A DNA stretch of 64,000 bases, taken from positions 7,520 to 71,519 of the forward strand of contig DAOTWP010000382.1 in NCBI GenBank assembly GCA_034435675.1, read 5' to 3'. The notes below the pieces were generated by a model. It did not search any database. It was not told the origin of the DNA and saw nothing but the letters and a program-made list of their open reading frames with translations. Positions 7,558-14,585 of this stretch are shown in pieces (within the stretch, counting starts at the first letter, position 1; each line of letters begins with the position of its first letter). Source of the stretch: DAOTWP01 sp034435675 (lineage in GTDB: Bacteria > Chloroflexota > Anaerolineae > Aggregatilineales > Phototrophicaceae). Made by a program: the position numbers and the translations under genes.

Positions 7558-8865
7558 ATGCTGCGGATGATCCGTAATGGGCGAGTTCTGGTGCTGCTGG
7601 CGCTGCTGCTGCTGGTACTTACCGTCACCCCTACAGTGTTTGCCCAATCCCAGGATTTCTGCGGAGCCGGTACAAATGTACCCTTCGTGGAATACGGCGA
7701 TACGGTAAGTAATGAAATCACCGATGACTCTTTCTTCCTGCCATTCTGCTTTGAGGGTAACGAAGGCGACGAGGTAGTGATTACGATGACCACCACCAGC
7801 GGCGATTTACGCCCACTGGTCGGGCTGGCGGACTCGCGGATTGAAGAAATCTTCGTCCAGAACACTGGGCGCAATGAGGCAAGCGTTGAATTCACACTGC
7901 CAGAAGATGCTAATTTCCTGATTATCTCGACCCGTGATGGGCTGGATAGCGGCACTACCGAAGGCGAATTTGAGCTGACACTGGAACTGGCGAGCGGCTC
8001 GGCAACTGGCGGCGGCGATGAAGGTGACGATGGCAAGGAAGACGGCGGCAGCAGCGGCAGTGCTGCCGGAGCGTGTGATGACGTTGACGCAGACGGTGTG
8101 ATCGCCTATGGCGATACCGCGGGCGGCGAAATCACCGACGACGACTTCACCGATATTTACTGCTTTGAAGGGCTGGAAGGCGACGAAATTGTCATTTCTG
8201 CCACTGCGACGGATGGCGACCTGGACACCCTGCTGCTGCTGACCGACAGCGGGCTTGAAGAAGCGCTTGCCGATAACGACGACATTGAACGCGGCAACAC
8301 CAATTCGCAGATTGAGTTCACCCTGCCGACTGATGGCGCATTCGTGATCATCGTGACGCGCTATAACCTCGAAGACGGCAGAACCGAAGGCGAATATGAG
8401 CTGACGCTCGAACTGTTGGGTGGACCGAGCGCGGACGCAGGCGATGACGCGGGCGGCGATGACGGCAAGGAAGACGGCGGCAGCAGCGGCAGTGCTGCCG
8501 GAGCGTGTGATGACGTTGAACTGTCCGGCATCGAAATCGAAATTATCGCATACGGCGACACCGTCGAGGACACGGTTGACGACGATACCCCGGTGCGCGT
8601 CTACTGCTTCGAAGGCGCGGCGGGCGACCAGGTGACCATTTCGATGGAAGCCACCAGCGGCAACCTGGATACCCTGCTGATTCTGGCTGATCCTGAAGTC
8701 ACCGAAACCTTCGCCCAGAACGACGACATCCGCAGCGGCAACACCAACTCCGAAATTGTCTTTGAACTGCCCGATGATGGAGCGTATCTCATCTTCGCCA
8801 CGCGCTACCAGATCGCGGACGGCAGCAGCGAAGGGCGTTTCAGCCTGACGCTCGACGGGCGCTAA
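7558..8865 (+). CDS. Secreted protein with three PPC-type beta domains
   Basis: 435-residue exported protein. A Sec signal peptide covers about residues 1-30 (hydrophobic LVLLALLLLVLTVT, then VFAQ cleavage). Three tandem domains of about 110 residues follow, each with YGDT, an acidic ITDD, a YCFEG(x)EGDE strand, GDLDTLL and a closing ELTLEL: the pre-peptidase C-terminal (PPC) pattern. Linkers are Gly/Asp/Ser-rich (GDDGKEDGGSSGSAAGACDD), and two of them are copies of one 56-bp DNA repeat. No catalytic domain is present, so it is probably a surface or matrix protein. AAGGAG at 7545-7550 sets the start. Two relatives lie at 28762 and 30490. Confidence 0.85.
   Translation: MLRMIRNGRVLVLLALLLLVLTVTPTVFAQSQDFCGAGTNVPFVEYGDTVSNEITDDSFFLPFCFEGNEGDEVVITMTTTSGDLRPLVGLADSRIEEIFVQNTGRNEASVEFTLPEDANFLIISTRDGLDSGTTEGEFELTLELASGSATGGGDEGDDGKEDGGSSGSAAGACDDVDADGVIAYGDTAGGEITDDDFTDIYCFEGLEGDEIVISATATDGDLDTLLLLTDSGLEEALADNDDIERGNTNSQIEFTLPTDGAFVIIVTRYNLEDGRTEGEYELTLELLGGPSADAGDDAGGDDGKEDGGSSGSAAGACDDVELSGIEIEIIAYGDTVEDTVDDDTPVRVYCFEGAAGDQVTISMEATSGNLDTLLILADPEVTETFAQNDDIRSGNTNSEIVFELPDDGAYLIFATRYQIADGSSEGRFSLTLDGR
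8032..8519 (+). repeat. 56-bp perfect direct repeat inside the PPC gene (8032-8087 and 8464-8519)
   Basis: The two linkers before PPC domains 2 and 3 are identical over 56 bp, from GGCAAGGAAGACGG to GATGACGTTGA, and lie 432 bp apart (144 codons). Perfect DNA identity next to diverged domains suggests recent duplication or gene conversion of the linker, and gives a site where recombination could add or delete a whole domain in frame. Confidence 0.9.
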
Positions 8866-8935
8866 ACATCCATACTGCTGGCAGCAGCAGGGCAGGGCGA
8901 ACCTGCCATGTGCCATGAGTTCTAGCGGTAATCGG

Positions 8936-8957
8936 GGTACAACCAGGCGGTTGTACC
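8936..8957 (+). terminator. Terminator hairpin after the PPC gene
   Basis: Perfect 9-bp stem GGTACAACC / GGTTGTACC with a 4-base loop AGGC, followed by TCGATTGTTTG. A weaker GGCAGG/CCTGCC hairpin precedes it at 8891-8907. The tail is only partly T-rich. Confidence 0.6.
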
Positions 8958-9051
8958 TCGATTGTTTGTGCATTCATACGTTCTGTGCGCCGACAAACCG
9001 CCGGTTTTGCGGCACAATAGGCGTAATGCTTTTGAAGGTGTTCAACAACTG

Positions 9052-9498
9052 ATGATCGAAATTCGTCCCTGGTTGTTCGTGGGTCGCTATGTGGATGCAT
9101 TAGACGGCGAGGCGCTGCGTGCGCGCGGTGTCGGCGCGGTGCTGGAACTGGAACGTCCGGTGACTCACGAGGACATTACCACGCTGTTTGTGCATGTACA
9201 GGATGGCGTGGCGCTGCGCCCGGAGACCATTCGCCGGGCGATAGATTTTGTGCGCGAGCAGCACGCGGCGGGCAAATCTGTGCTGGTCGCCTGTAACGCC
9301 GGGACGAGCCGTTCGCCCACCTTTGCGACAGCCGCGCTGAAGGAGGTCGAGGGGCTGAAGCTGGAAGACGCGCTGCGGGCGGTGCGCAGCGCCCACCCGG
9401 ACGCCCTGCCCGACCAGATGTTGTGGGACTCCCTGCGCGAGTATTACGACGATGGTCCACCCTTCTGGGAACTGTGGCAGCAGTTGGTCGAGTTGTAG
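9052..9498 (+). CDS. Dual-specificity protein phosphatase
   Basis: 148-residue cysteine phosphatase. The signature C-NAGTS-R-S (CX5R) lies near residue 83, preceded by VLVA, and the N-terminus IEIRPWLFVGRYVDA resembles the compact DSP/MAP-kinase phosphatase core. The following PTFATAAL helix and an aspartate upstream complete the usual active site. It is expected to remove phosphate from Ser/Thr/Tyr or a small molecule. The ATG at 9052 gives the normal core start; the frame is open further upstream but the extra residues do not resemble the family, and GAAGGTG lies 11 bases before. No kinase gene is nearby. Confidence 0.85.
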   Translation: MIEIRPWLFVGRYVDALDGEALRARGVGAVLELERPVTHEDITTLFVHVQDGVALRPETIRRAIDFVREQHAAGKSVLVACNAGTSRSPTFATAALKEVEGLKLEDALRAVRSAHPDALPDQMLWDSLREYYDDGPPFWELWQQLVEL

Positions 9499-9621
9499 CC
9501 ACATGCAGTCGCGACCCTACCCCCGCCGCCGCTGTGCCTGACGCTTGCCCACCGCTAACGGGCACCCCCTGCCAGGTACATCCTATCCTTTTGTACAGTC
9601 CATTTAACTCCCATAACCCGT

Positions 9622-9627
9622 TATAAT
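9622..9627 (+). promoter_or_regulatory. -10 element TATAAT before the aldo/keto reductase
   Basis: Consensus TATAAT 44 bp before the reductase start, in the context cgtTATAATcgc. No consensus -35 is visible at the usual distance. Confidence 0.45.
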
Positions 9628-9665
9628 CGCTTAAGCGCATAAACGAGATAAAGGGAGCGATGCTC

Positions 9666-10712
9666 ATGCGATACAAACTGCTCGGCAAAAGCGGCTTACG
9701 GGTGTCGGAACTGTGCCTGGGGACGATGACGTTCGGGGAAACGTGGGGCTGGGGCGCATCGCTGGACGAAAGCCGCAAACAGCTTGACCTGTTTAGCGAG
9801 CGCGGCGGCAACTTCATTGACACCAGCGTGAATTACACCGACGGCGCGAGCGAGGAAATTCTCGGTCAACTGCTGCATGGGCGGCGCGCACAGTTTGTCG
9901 TCGCCACCAAGTACAGCCTGACCAAACCGGACAGCATGGATCCCAACAGCGGCGGCAACAGCCGCAAGAATATGATGCAGTCGGTAGAACGCAGCCTGCA
10001 CCGCCTGCAAACCGATTATCTGGACATGCTTTACCTGCACATGTGGGATTACTGGACGCCAATTGAAGAAGTCATGCGCGGGCTAGACGATCTGGTGCGC
10101 ATGGGCAAAGTCAACTATATCGCCATTTCCGACTCGCCCGCCTACATCGTGTCTGCCGCCAACATGCTCAGCGAACTGCGCGGCTGGTCACGTTTTATCG
10201 GGCTGCAAATTCCCTATTCGCTCAATGCGCGCACACCGGAGCGCGAACTGCTGCCGATGGCGAAATACTGGGATCTGGCGGTGCTGCCCTGGGGGCTGCT
10301 GGGCGCGGGTGTGCTGCTGGGCAAATTTAACCCCGACAGCACAGAGCAGACCCGCTGGGAAAAAGCAGGCGTGTATGACCGCCTGCGCGACCAGACCAAG
10401 AAGCTGATTGACGAGATCGCCGCTATCGCGCAGGAAACCGGGCACAGCAAAGCGTCGGTGTGTGTCAACTGGGTGCGCCAGCAGCAGCACAAGGCACAGA
10501 TTATCCCGATCCTCGGCGCGCGCACGGCAGAACAGCTTGCGGGCAATCTGGAAGCGCTGGATTATGCCCTGAGCGAAGAACAGCTCAAACGACTGGACGA
10601 AACCAGCGCGATTTCGATGGACTTCCCGCACGGTTTTCTGGATGGCAACGAATACATCTACGGCGCGACCTATGCGCAGGTGGACGACCATCGCGGACGG
10701 CGGCGGTCTTAG
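9666..10712 (+). CDS. Aldo/keto reductase
   Basis: 348-residue NADPH-dependent aldo/keto reductase with a TIM-barrel pattern. The catalytic tetrad can be placed: Asp in FIDTSVNYTDG, Tyr in the same segment, Lys in VATKYS and His in YLHMWD. The coenzyme end has IPILGARTAEQLAGN, the family's adenosine-phosphate loop. It resembles the YajO/Tas-type reductases that act on a broad range of carbonyls. I prefer the ATG at 9666 to 9660 because GGGAG at 9653-9657 is eight bases from the former and two from the latter. Physiological substrate unknown. Confidence 0.92.
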   Translation: MRYKLLGKSGLRVSELCLGTMTFGETWGWGASLDESRKQLDLFSERGGNFIDTSVNYTDGASEEILGQLLHGRRAQFVVATKYSLTKPDSMDPNSGGNSRKNMMQSVERSLHRLQTDYLDMLYLHMWDYWTPIEEVMRGLDDLVRMGKVNYIAISDSPAYIVSAANMLSELRGWSRFIGLQIPYSLNARTPERELLPMAKYWDLAVLPWGLLGAGVLLGKFNPDSTEQTRWEKAGVYDRLRDQTKKLIDEIAAIAQETGHSKASVCVNWVRQQQHKAQIIPILGARTAEQLAGNLEALDYALSEEQLKRLDETSAISMDFPHGFLDGNEYIYGATYAQVDDHRGRRRS

Positions 10713-10805
10713 GGCGGGCGCAGCACTGCCGGTCAGCATGCCCCCGGACGCCTGAGCGTGCCTGAGCGCTTGCGGTGGCGCCAACAAAGGAGCATCCAGT
10801 ATCTC

Positions 10806-10940
10806 TCCGTAAACTCGGACAAAGGGATTATGGTCTTTAAGAGAATAATCAGGTTATCGGTAGGTTGAAGCATGCTTCAACCTACTACAAAAAACGTTAT
10901 CCGATTAAATTCTTGAACTGCCTAATTCTCTTTGTTCGGG
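10806..10940. repeat. Imperfect long inverted repeat with 26-bp perfect central palindrome (MITE-like remnant)
   Basis: Positions 10860-10885 are a perfect 26-bp palindrome (arms GTAGGTTGAAGCA / TGCTTCAACCTAC). The flanks continue to pair imperfectly: CGGACAAAGGGATTATGG near 10816-10833 matches, inverted, CCTAATTCTCTTTGTTCG near 10921-10938. The left end TCCGTAAAC (10806-10814) followed by ACAAAGGGATTATG also resembles the left arm of the element at 42373. No reading frame lies inside it. It is best explained as a decayed miniature inverted-repeat element or a long regulatory hairpin before the 10988 gene. Confidence 0.55.
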
Positions 10941-10987
10941 AAGACCTGTTGATGGATAGGTTCTTAGCCTATTTGAGGAGGTTTGCA

Positions 10988-11290
10988 ATGGCACATTACC
11001 TTGTGCGTGCGCGCCCCGGCGATCTGGCAGCGCTGCGCGAACGGCTGGATCGTGGGCAGATGCGCCAGTTTGAACCCTTTGGCGAAGAACTTCAGCGCGT
11101 GCTGACCGCAGCACGACTGGATGAGGACGGCTTCGCAACATGGGAGGAAAACTGTTTCTGCACGCCGCCGCTGGCGCAGGAGCGCGTGGTGCTGGACATG
11201 CACTTCAGCGAACTGACCACGCAGCGCGTCCGGGAGGGCGAAGGCTGGGCGCAGATTAACCATCTGCCGCCGCTGTGGGGTAATCATTAA
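10988..11290 (+). CDS. Hypothetical protein, 100 aa
   Basis: 100-residue soluble protein with strong GAGGAGG ribosome site at 10975-10981, seven bases before the ATG. It begins MAHYLVRARPGDLAALRERL, continues with charged amphipathic helices (QMRQFEPFGEELQRVL) and a middle segment CFCTPPLAQERVVLDMHF, and ends in NHLPPLWGNH. I do not recognise the family; the layout suggests a small alpha/beta single domain. It has no signal peptide or membrane helix. It is preceded by the long inverted repeat at 10806-10940 and by a small stem-loop near 10955-10970. Confidence 0.65.
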   Translation: MAHYLVRARPGDLAALRERLDRGQMRQFEPFGEELQRVLTAARLDEDGFATWEENCFCTPPLAQERVVLDMHFSELTTQRVREGEGWAQINHLPPLWGNH

Positions 11291-11325
11291 AGGACTTACG
11301 CAGTCCCCTGATAAACAGGAAAGAA

Positions 11326-11351
11326 CAGGTGATAAACAATTCAATCACCTG
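11326..11351. terminator. Hairpin between convergent genes
   Basis: Perfect 8-bp arms CAGGTGAT / ATCACCTG with a 10-base loop, between the 10988 gene and the convergent GyrI-like gene. A shorter GGACT/AGTCC stem follows the first gene's stop at 11292-11306. Probably transcription ends in both directions here; a run of T is absent. Confidence 0.4.
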
Positions 11352-11453
11352 AACGCAGCCAACTGCCAACCCGCGTAACGTCAGAATTATGCAGACCAGA
11401 GGGCACGCTGTCTGGAGCGCGCCCTCCTTGAACACCGGGTACTTTGTTGACGC

Positions 11454-11912
11454 TTATCCGGCAATGGGCAGATACAGCCGCAGCAGCAGGTCGGCATCGT
11501 CTTGCGGCGTCAGCACATCAACTGCTTCTTCCAGTGCCGCCGCATCCCTGATCTGATAGCCGTGTTCCCGGCACCACTGTGCCAGCCGCTTCCATGTAGG
11601 GCTGATATTCTCCACCCCGCGCACATCCGTCACCGCATAAGCGCCCCCGGCGGCATCACGAAGGCGCACATCCCCCGACGCTGCCACCGCTGGATTGACC
11701 GTCAGCCAGGTCGTGTACATGTGGTTCGGTTCTGGCTGGCAGTTGTCGAAGCCGAAAAAGCGGAATGCACCTGCTTCCAGCGGAATGCCCTGCGCCCGCG
11801 CCCAGTCCAGCAGCGCGTTGATTGCGTCCTGCTCCGGCGTCGCGCTGACCACCGAAACCTCCGCCACCCGCATCGGTTCCAGCCGCTCAATCCGCACACT
11901 CAGTTCGTCCAT
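11454..11912 (-). CDS. GyrI-like / AraC effector-binding domain protein
   Basis: 152-residue stand-alone small-molecule-binding domain. The pattern VRIERLEPMRVAEVS, then YTTWLTV, YAVTDVRG and TWKRLAQWCREHGYQI, ends with DLLLRLYLPI, the two-repeat SHS2 fold found in GyrI/SbmC, Rob and BmrR effector domains. Without a DNA-binding domain such proteins bind hydrophobic cations or act as inhibitors or hydrolases; the ligand is unknown. AGGAG eight bases before the ATG sets the start. Convergent with the 10988 gene. Confidence 0.82.
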   Translation of the reverse strand: MDELSVRIERLEPMRVAEVSVVSATPEQDAINALLDWARAQGIPLEAGAFRFFGFDNCQPEPNHMYTTWLTVNPAVAASGDVRLRDAAGGAYAVTDVRGVENISPTWKRLAQWCREHGYQIRDAAALEEAVDVLTPQDDADLLLRLYLPIAG

Positions 11913-11998
11913 GATGTTGCTCCTGTTGCTGGTGAGAAGAACCGCTAACGATTAACCGGCGCGCACGGTTACACTCAGTCTACGCCAAATCGCCGGGC

Positions 11999-12027
11999 AA
12001 AAAAATGCCGCGAAGGTAGGATCGCGG
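11999..12027 (-). terminator. Rho-independent terminator of the EEP hydrolase gene
   Basis: Read on the minus strand: a CCGCGA / TCGCGG stem (12022-12027 and 12008-12013) followed by CA and seven T (12005-11999). It lies 64 bp after the stop of the gene at 12091-12954. Confidence 0.75.
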
Positions 12028-12090
12028 CGGGTGCTGTGGTATACTATCATCATCCTCACAAGCCCAAATTGAACCGACTTTTAGCGGTTG

Positions 12091-12954
12091 TCAGGCAAAA
12101 ACCAGTTCTGCCAGCACCGGGTAATGGTCGCTGGGGTACAGCGGCGGTTCGGCGTCGCGGATGATGCGGCAGGACTTGGTCGCAACGCGATGGACGCCGT
12201 CGAGCGTCAGAATCCAGTCAATGCGCATGCCAAGCTGCGGGTAATGTTCGCCCTCAAAGCCGTGAAAGCTGTTACTGTGCAGGCTGTCATGATGCCCCGC
12301 TTCAATGAATGTGTCCATGCAGCCCGCCCCGGTAAATACGCCATGCACGCTGCCTGCGGGTTGATCCACATAGTACGCCAGATCGTTGGGCAGATCGGAC
12401 GGCATGCTGGCGGGTTTCCACGCAGGAGAGTTGAAATCCCCGGTGAAAATTACCGGCAGAGTACTGCGCAGCGCCTGCGCGCGTTCCAGCACCAACCGCG
12501 CGCCATTGACCCGCGCTTCCTCGCCGATATGGTCAAGATGCACATTCAGGTGGATAAATTCGTGCCCGGTGTCCAGATCGCGGAAGCGGCACCACGTGGC
12601 GGAACGCACCAGCGCCGAGTCCCAATCACGCGACCAGACCTCCGGCGTGCTGCTCAGGTAGAATGCGCCGCTGGTCATCAGCCGGAAGCGGACGCGGTTG
12701 TAGTAGATCGCATTATGATGGAAGTAATCGCCCTGGTCAACGGTTCTGAGACCCGCCACGACCCCGTACTCCGGCAGGTGCTCCGTGTAGGCGGCAAGAT
12801 TGCCCGACTGCACCTCCTGCATCCCGATCAAATCCGGCAGATAGCGCCGAATGGTGGCAATATTCAGCGCTGCACGGCGTTCCCACACATTCTCGCCGTC
12901 GATTTCAAACAGGCTGCCGCGAACGTTGAAGGTCATCACGCGGAACGGTTTCAT
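12091..12954 (-). CDS. Endonuclease/exonuclease/phosphatase family hydrolase
   Basis: 287-residue EEP-fold metallohydrolase. Family motifs are in order: MTFNVRG at the N-terminus, GMQEVQ (metal-binding Glu), LNVHLDH, FTGDFNS (catalytic Asp/Asn), RIDWIL and finally SDHYPV (catalytic Asp-His). It cleaves a phosphodiester or phosphomonoester; the variable loops are unlike exonuclease III, so a sugar-phosphate, lipid or nucleotide substrate is possible. No signal peptide is present, so it acts in the cytoplasm. A clear intrinsic terminator follows at 11999-12027. Confidence 0.92.
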   Translation of the reverse strand: MKPFRVMTFNVRGSLFEIDGENVWERRAALNIATIRRYLPDLIGMQEVQSGNLAAYTEHLPEYGVVAGLRTVDQGDYFHHNAIYYNRVRFRLMTSGAFYLSSTPEVWSRDWDSALVRSATWCRFRDLDTGHEFIHLNVHLDHIGEEARVNGARLVLERAQALRSTLPVIFTGDFNSPAWKPASMPSDLPNDLAYYVDQPAGSVHGVFTGAGCMDTFIEAGHHDSLHSNSFHGFEGEHYPQLGMRIDWILTLDGVHRVATKSCRIIRDAEPPLYPSDHYPVLAELVFA

Positions 12955-13033
12955 GCTCGCCAGTCCTTACGCTAAACAGCCGCTCTTATCCTTAATCTTA
13001 CCCGACATTTGCCTGCAAAAACAATGTGACCGG

Positions 13034-13063
13034 TTGTTGCGGCGGGGGGCGGTGTGCTATAGT
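13034..13063 (+). promoter_or_regulatory. Promoter of the lipoprotein / Fe-S operon
   Basis: TTGTTG at 13034-13039 and TATAGT at 13058-13063 with an 18-bp spacer, 40 bp before the lipoprotein start. Confidence 0.5.
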
Positions 13064-13102
13064 TGTGACAGTTTGCACTAACAGGAGAGTTGGCGAACGA
13101 CG

Positions 13103-13501
13103 ATGAACAAACGCTTCATGGGACTGCTGCTGCTGGCACTGCCGATTTTGTTGATTACAGGCTGCCGCGACTCTGCGCAGGCAAGCCCCACTCCCGCCGC
13201 GCAGCTTATGCTGACGGTGCAGCCTGATCCTCCGTCAGTGGGCGCTGCCGAACTGCTGGTGACAGTGCGCGACCTTGCTGGCGCGCCGGTTGTTGGGGCG
13301 AGCGTGGATGTGCGTGGCGACATGAACCACGCCGGGATGCAGCCCGTGCTGCGCGAGGATGTGCTGACGGATGCTAATGGTGAGGCGCGTATCCCGTTCG
13401 AGTGGACGATGGGCGGCGACTGGTACATTGTGGTGACCGCCACCCTGCCAGACAGCACCGTCGTGGAACAGCGTTTTGAAGGCTTCCAGGTTGGGGGGTA
13501 A
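13103..13501 (+). CDS. Lipoprotein with YtkA/FixH-like domain
   Basis: 132-residue exported lipoprotein: basic n-region MNKR, hydrophobic core, lipobox LITGC with the lipidated Cys at 21. Residues 36-130 form an Ig-like beta domain with VTVRDLAGAPVVGASVDVRG, then DMNHAGMQPV and GDWYIVVTA, the YtkA/FixH pattern that often carries His/Met residues. Such domains occur next to cytochrome oxidase assembly or copper-handling membrane proteins. It overlaps the next gene's open frame, and the two genes after it include a polytopic Fe-S protein, so a membrane redox or metal-handling role is likely. Confidence 0.83.
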   Translation: MNKRFMGLLLLALPILLITGCRDSAQASPTPAAQLMLTVQPDPPSVGAAELLVTVRDLAGAPVVGASVDVRGDMNHAGMQPVLREDVLTDANGEARIPFEWTMGGDWYIVVTATLPDSTVVEQRFEGFQVGG

Positions 13502-13508
13502 GACGCGG

Positions 13509-14555
13509 TTGGCGCGCTACCGGCTGGGCATGCTCTGCCTGTGCAGTCTGCTGCTGGCGGGGTTTCACTGGTCGCCTGTGGGTGTCGCTGTCCGGCATGC
13601 CCTGATCTACAGCCACGCCGGCAGCCTGCTGCTTCTGGATGTAGAAACTGCGCAGATGTTGACCCTGGCAGCCTATGAACCTGATGCCTGCCCGCCGCGT
13701 TGGTCGCTGGATGGCAGCTCTGTCGTACTTTTTGGTGAGACTCCAGTTGTTCTGGATACGCGCAGTGGTGAAGTCGTGCCGCTGCAACCAACGATAGTGC
13801 TTGACACGAACTACTGCAATATGCTGCTGTCGGCAGATGGCAGCCAGATGACTACACTGGTGAATCAGGGCGCGACGCTGCTCATCCACTTCGCTGATCT
13901 GGACACCGCAAACAGCCGCCAACTAACCATAGACCAGCGCATCTTTGATGCTCCCGCGCAGCCGCCCGGCGAATACTGGTACGCCGCTACATGGTCGCCG
14001 GATGGGCAGCGCATGACCTATCTCCAGTGTTTTGACACGACACACTGCTATCATCATGTGATTGATGCCGCCAGCGGTGAACTGCTGTACCGTCTGCCAG
14101 CGAATTATTCATTTAACGCTGCGGCATGGTCACCGGATGGGCGCTGGTTCATTGCAGGTACAGATTCAGCGTTCATCCTGTATGATGCCGTTAGCTGGCA
14201 GGAACAGCAGCGCTTCGATACGCCGGATGCGTACTGGCTGGTTGTCTCCCGGGTCAGCGCCTCTGCCAGTGGTCGCTATCTTGCCGGGGGGCACCGCCGC
14301 TGGCGCGTTTCGCTCTACGACGATGCTGCCCGTTATCTGGGTGTGCAGCTTTATGACACCGAAACCACAAGCCTGTTGCAAGTGCCGGGCGCTGAAAATA
14401 GCTGCTGTGCCGCGTGGTCAACCAGCGACGCACTGCTTGCCTACCATCCGATAACTGGCGGCATCAACGTATTTGATGCACAAACAGTAACACTGCGCGA
14501 GTTCACCCTCCCGATTGATCCGCTGCCCCTGATCTGGTGGACGACGCTGGAATAA
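13509..14555 (+). CDS. Secreted beta-propeller (WD40-like) protein
   Basis: About 348 residues with a signal-anchor (RYRLGMLCLCSLLLAGF) followed by repeated blades. Recurrent cores are PRWSLDGSSVVLF, ATWSPDGQRMTYL and AAWSPDGRWFIAG, the WSPDG pattern of TolB/WD40-like propellers. The start is uncertain: TTG at 13509, behind GGGGGG at 13493-13498, keeps the basic residues of a signal sequence, while the first ATG is at 13530 and an earlier TTG at 13476 overlaps the lipoprotein gene. It may act as a periplasmic scaffold or sensor for the membrane Fe-S protein encoded next. Confidence 0.78.
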   Translation: MARYRLGMLCLCSLLLAGFHWSPVGVAVRHALIYSHAGSLLLLDVETAQMLTLAAYEPDACPPRWSLDGSSVVLFGETPVVLDTRSGEVVPLQPTIVLDTNYCNMLLSADGSQMTTLVNQGATLLIHFADLDTANSRQLTIDQRIFDAPAQPPGEYWYAATWSPDGQRMTYLQCFDTTHCYHHVIDAASGELLYRLPANYSFNAAAWSPDGRWFIAGTDSAFILYDAVSWQEQQRFDTPDAYWLVVSRVSASASGRYLAGGHRRWRVSLYDDAARYLGVQLYDTETTSLLQVPGAENSCCAAWSTSDALLAYHPITGGINVFDAQTVTLREFTLPIDPLPLIWWTTLE

Positions 14556-14585
14556 CCCTGTCGGTTTAGCATTAGAAGCTATGCG

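Noticed and set aside
8032..8519. Considered as a CRISPR-like repeat
   Set aside because: Only two copies, 432 bp apart, inside a gene and in frame as domain linkers; no spacers or cas genes.
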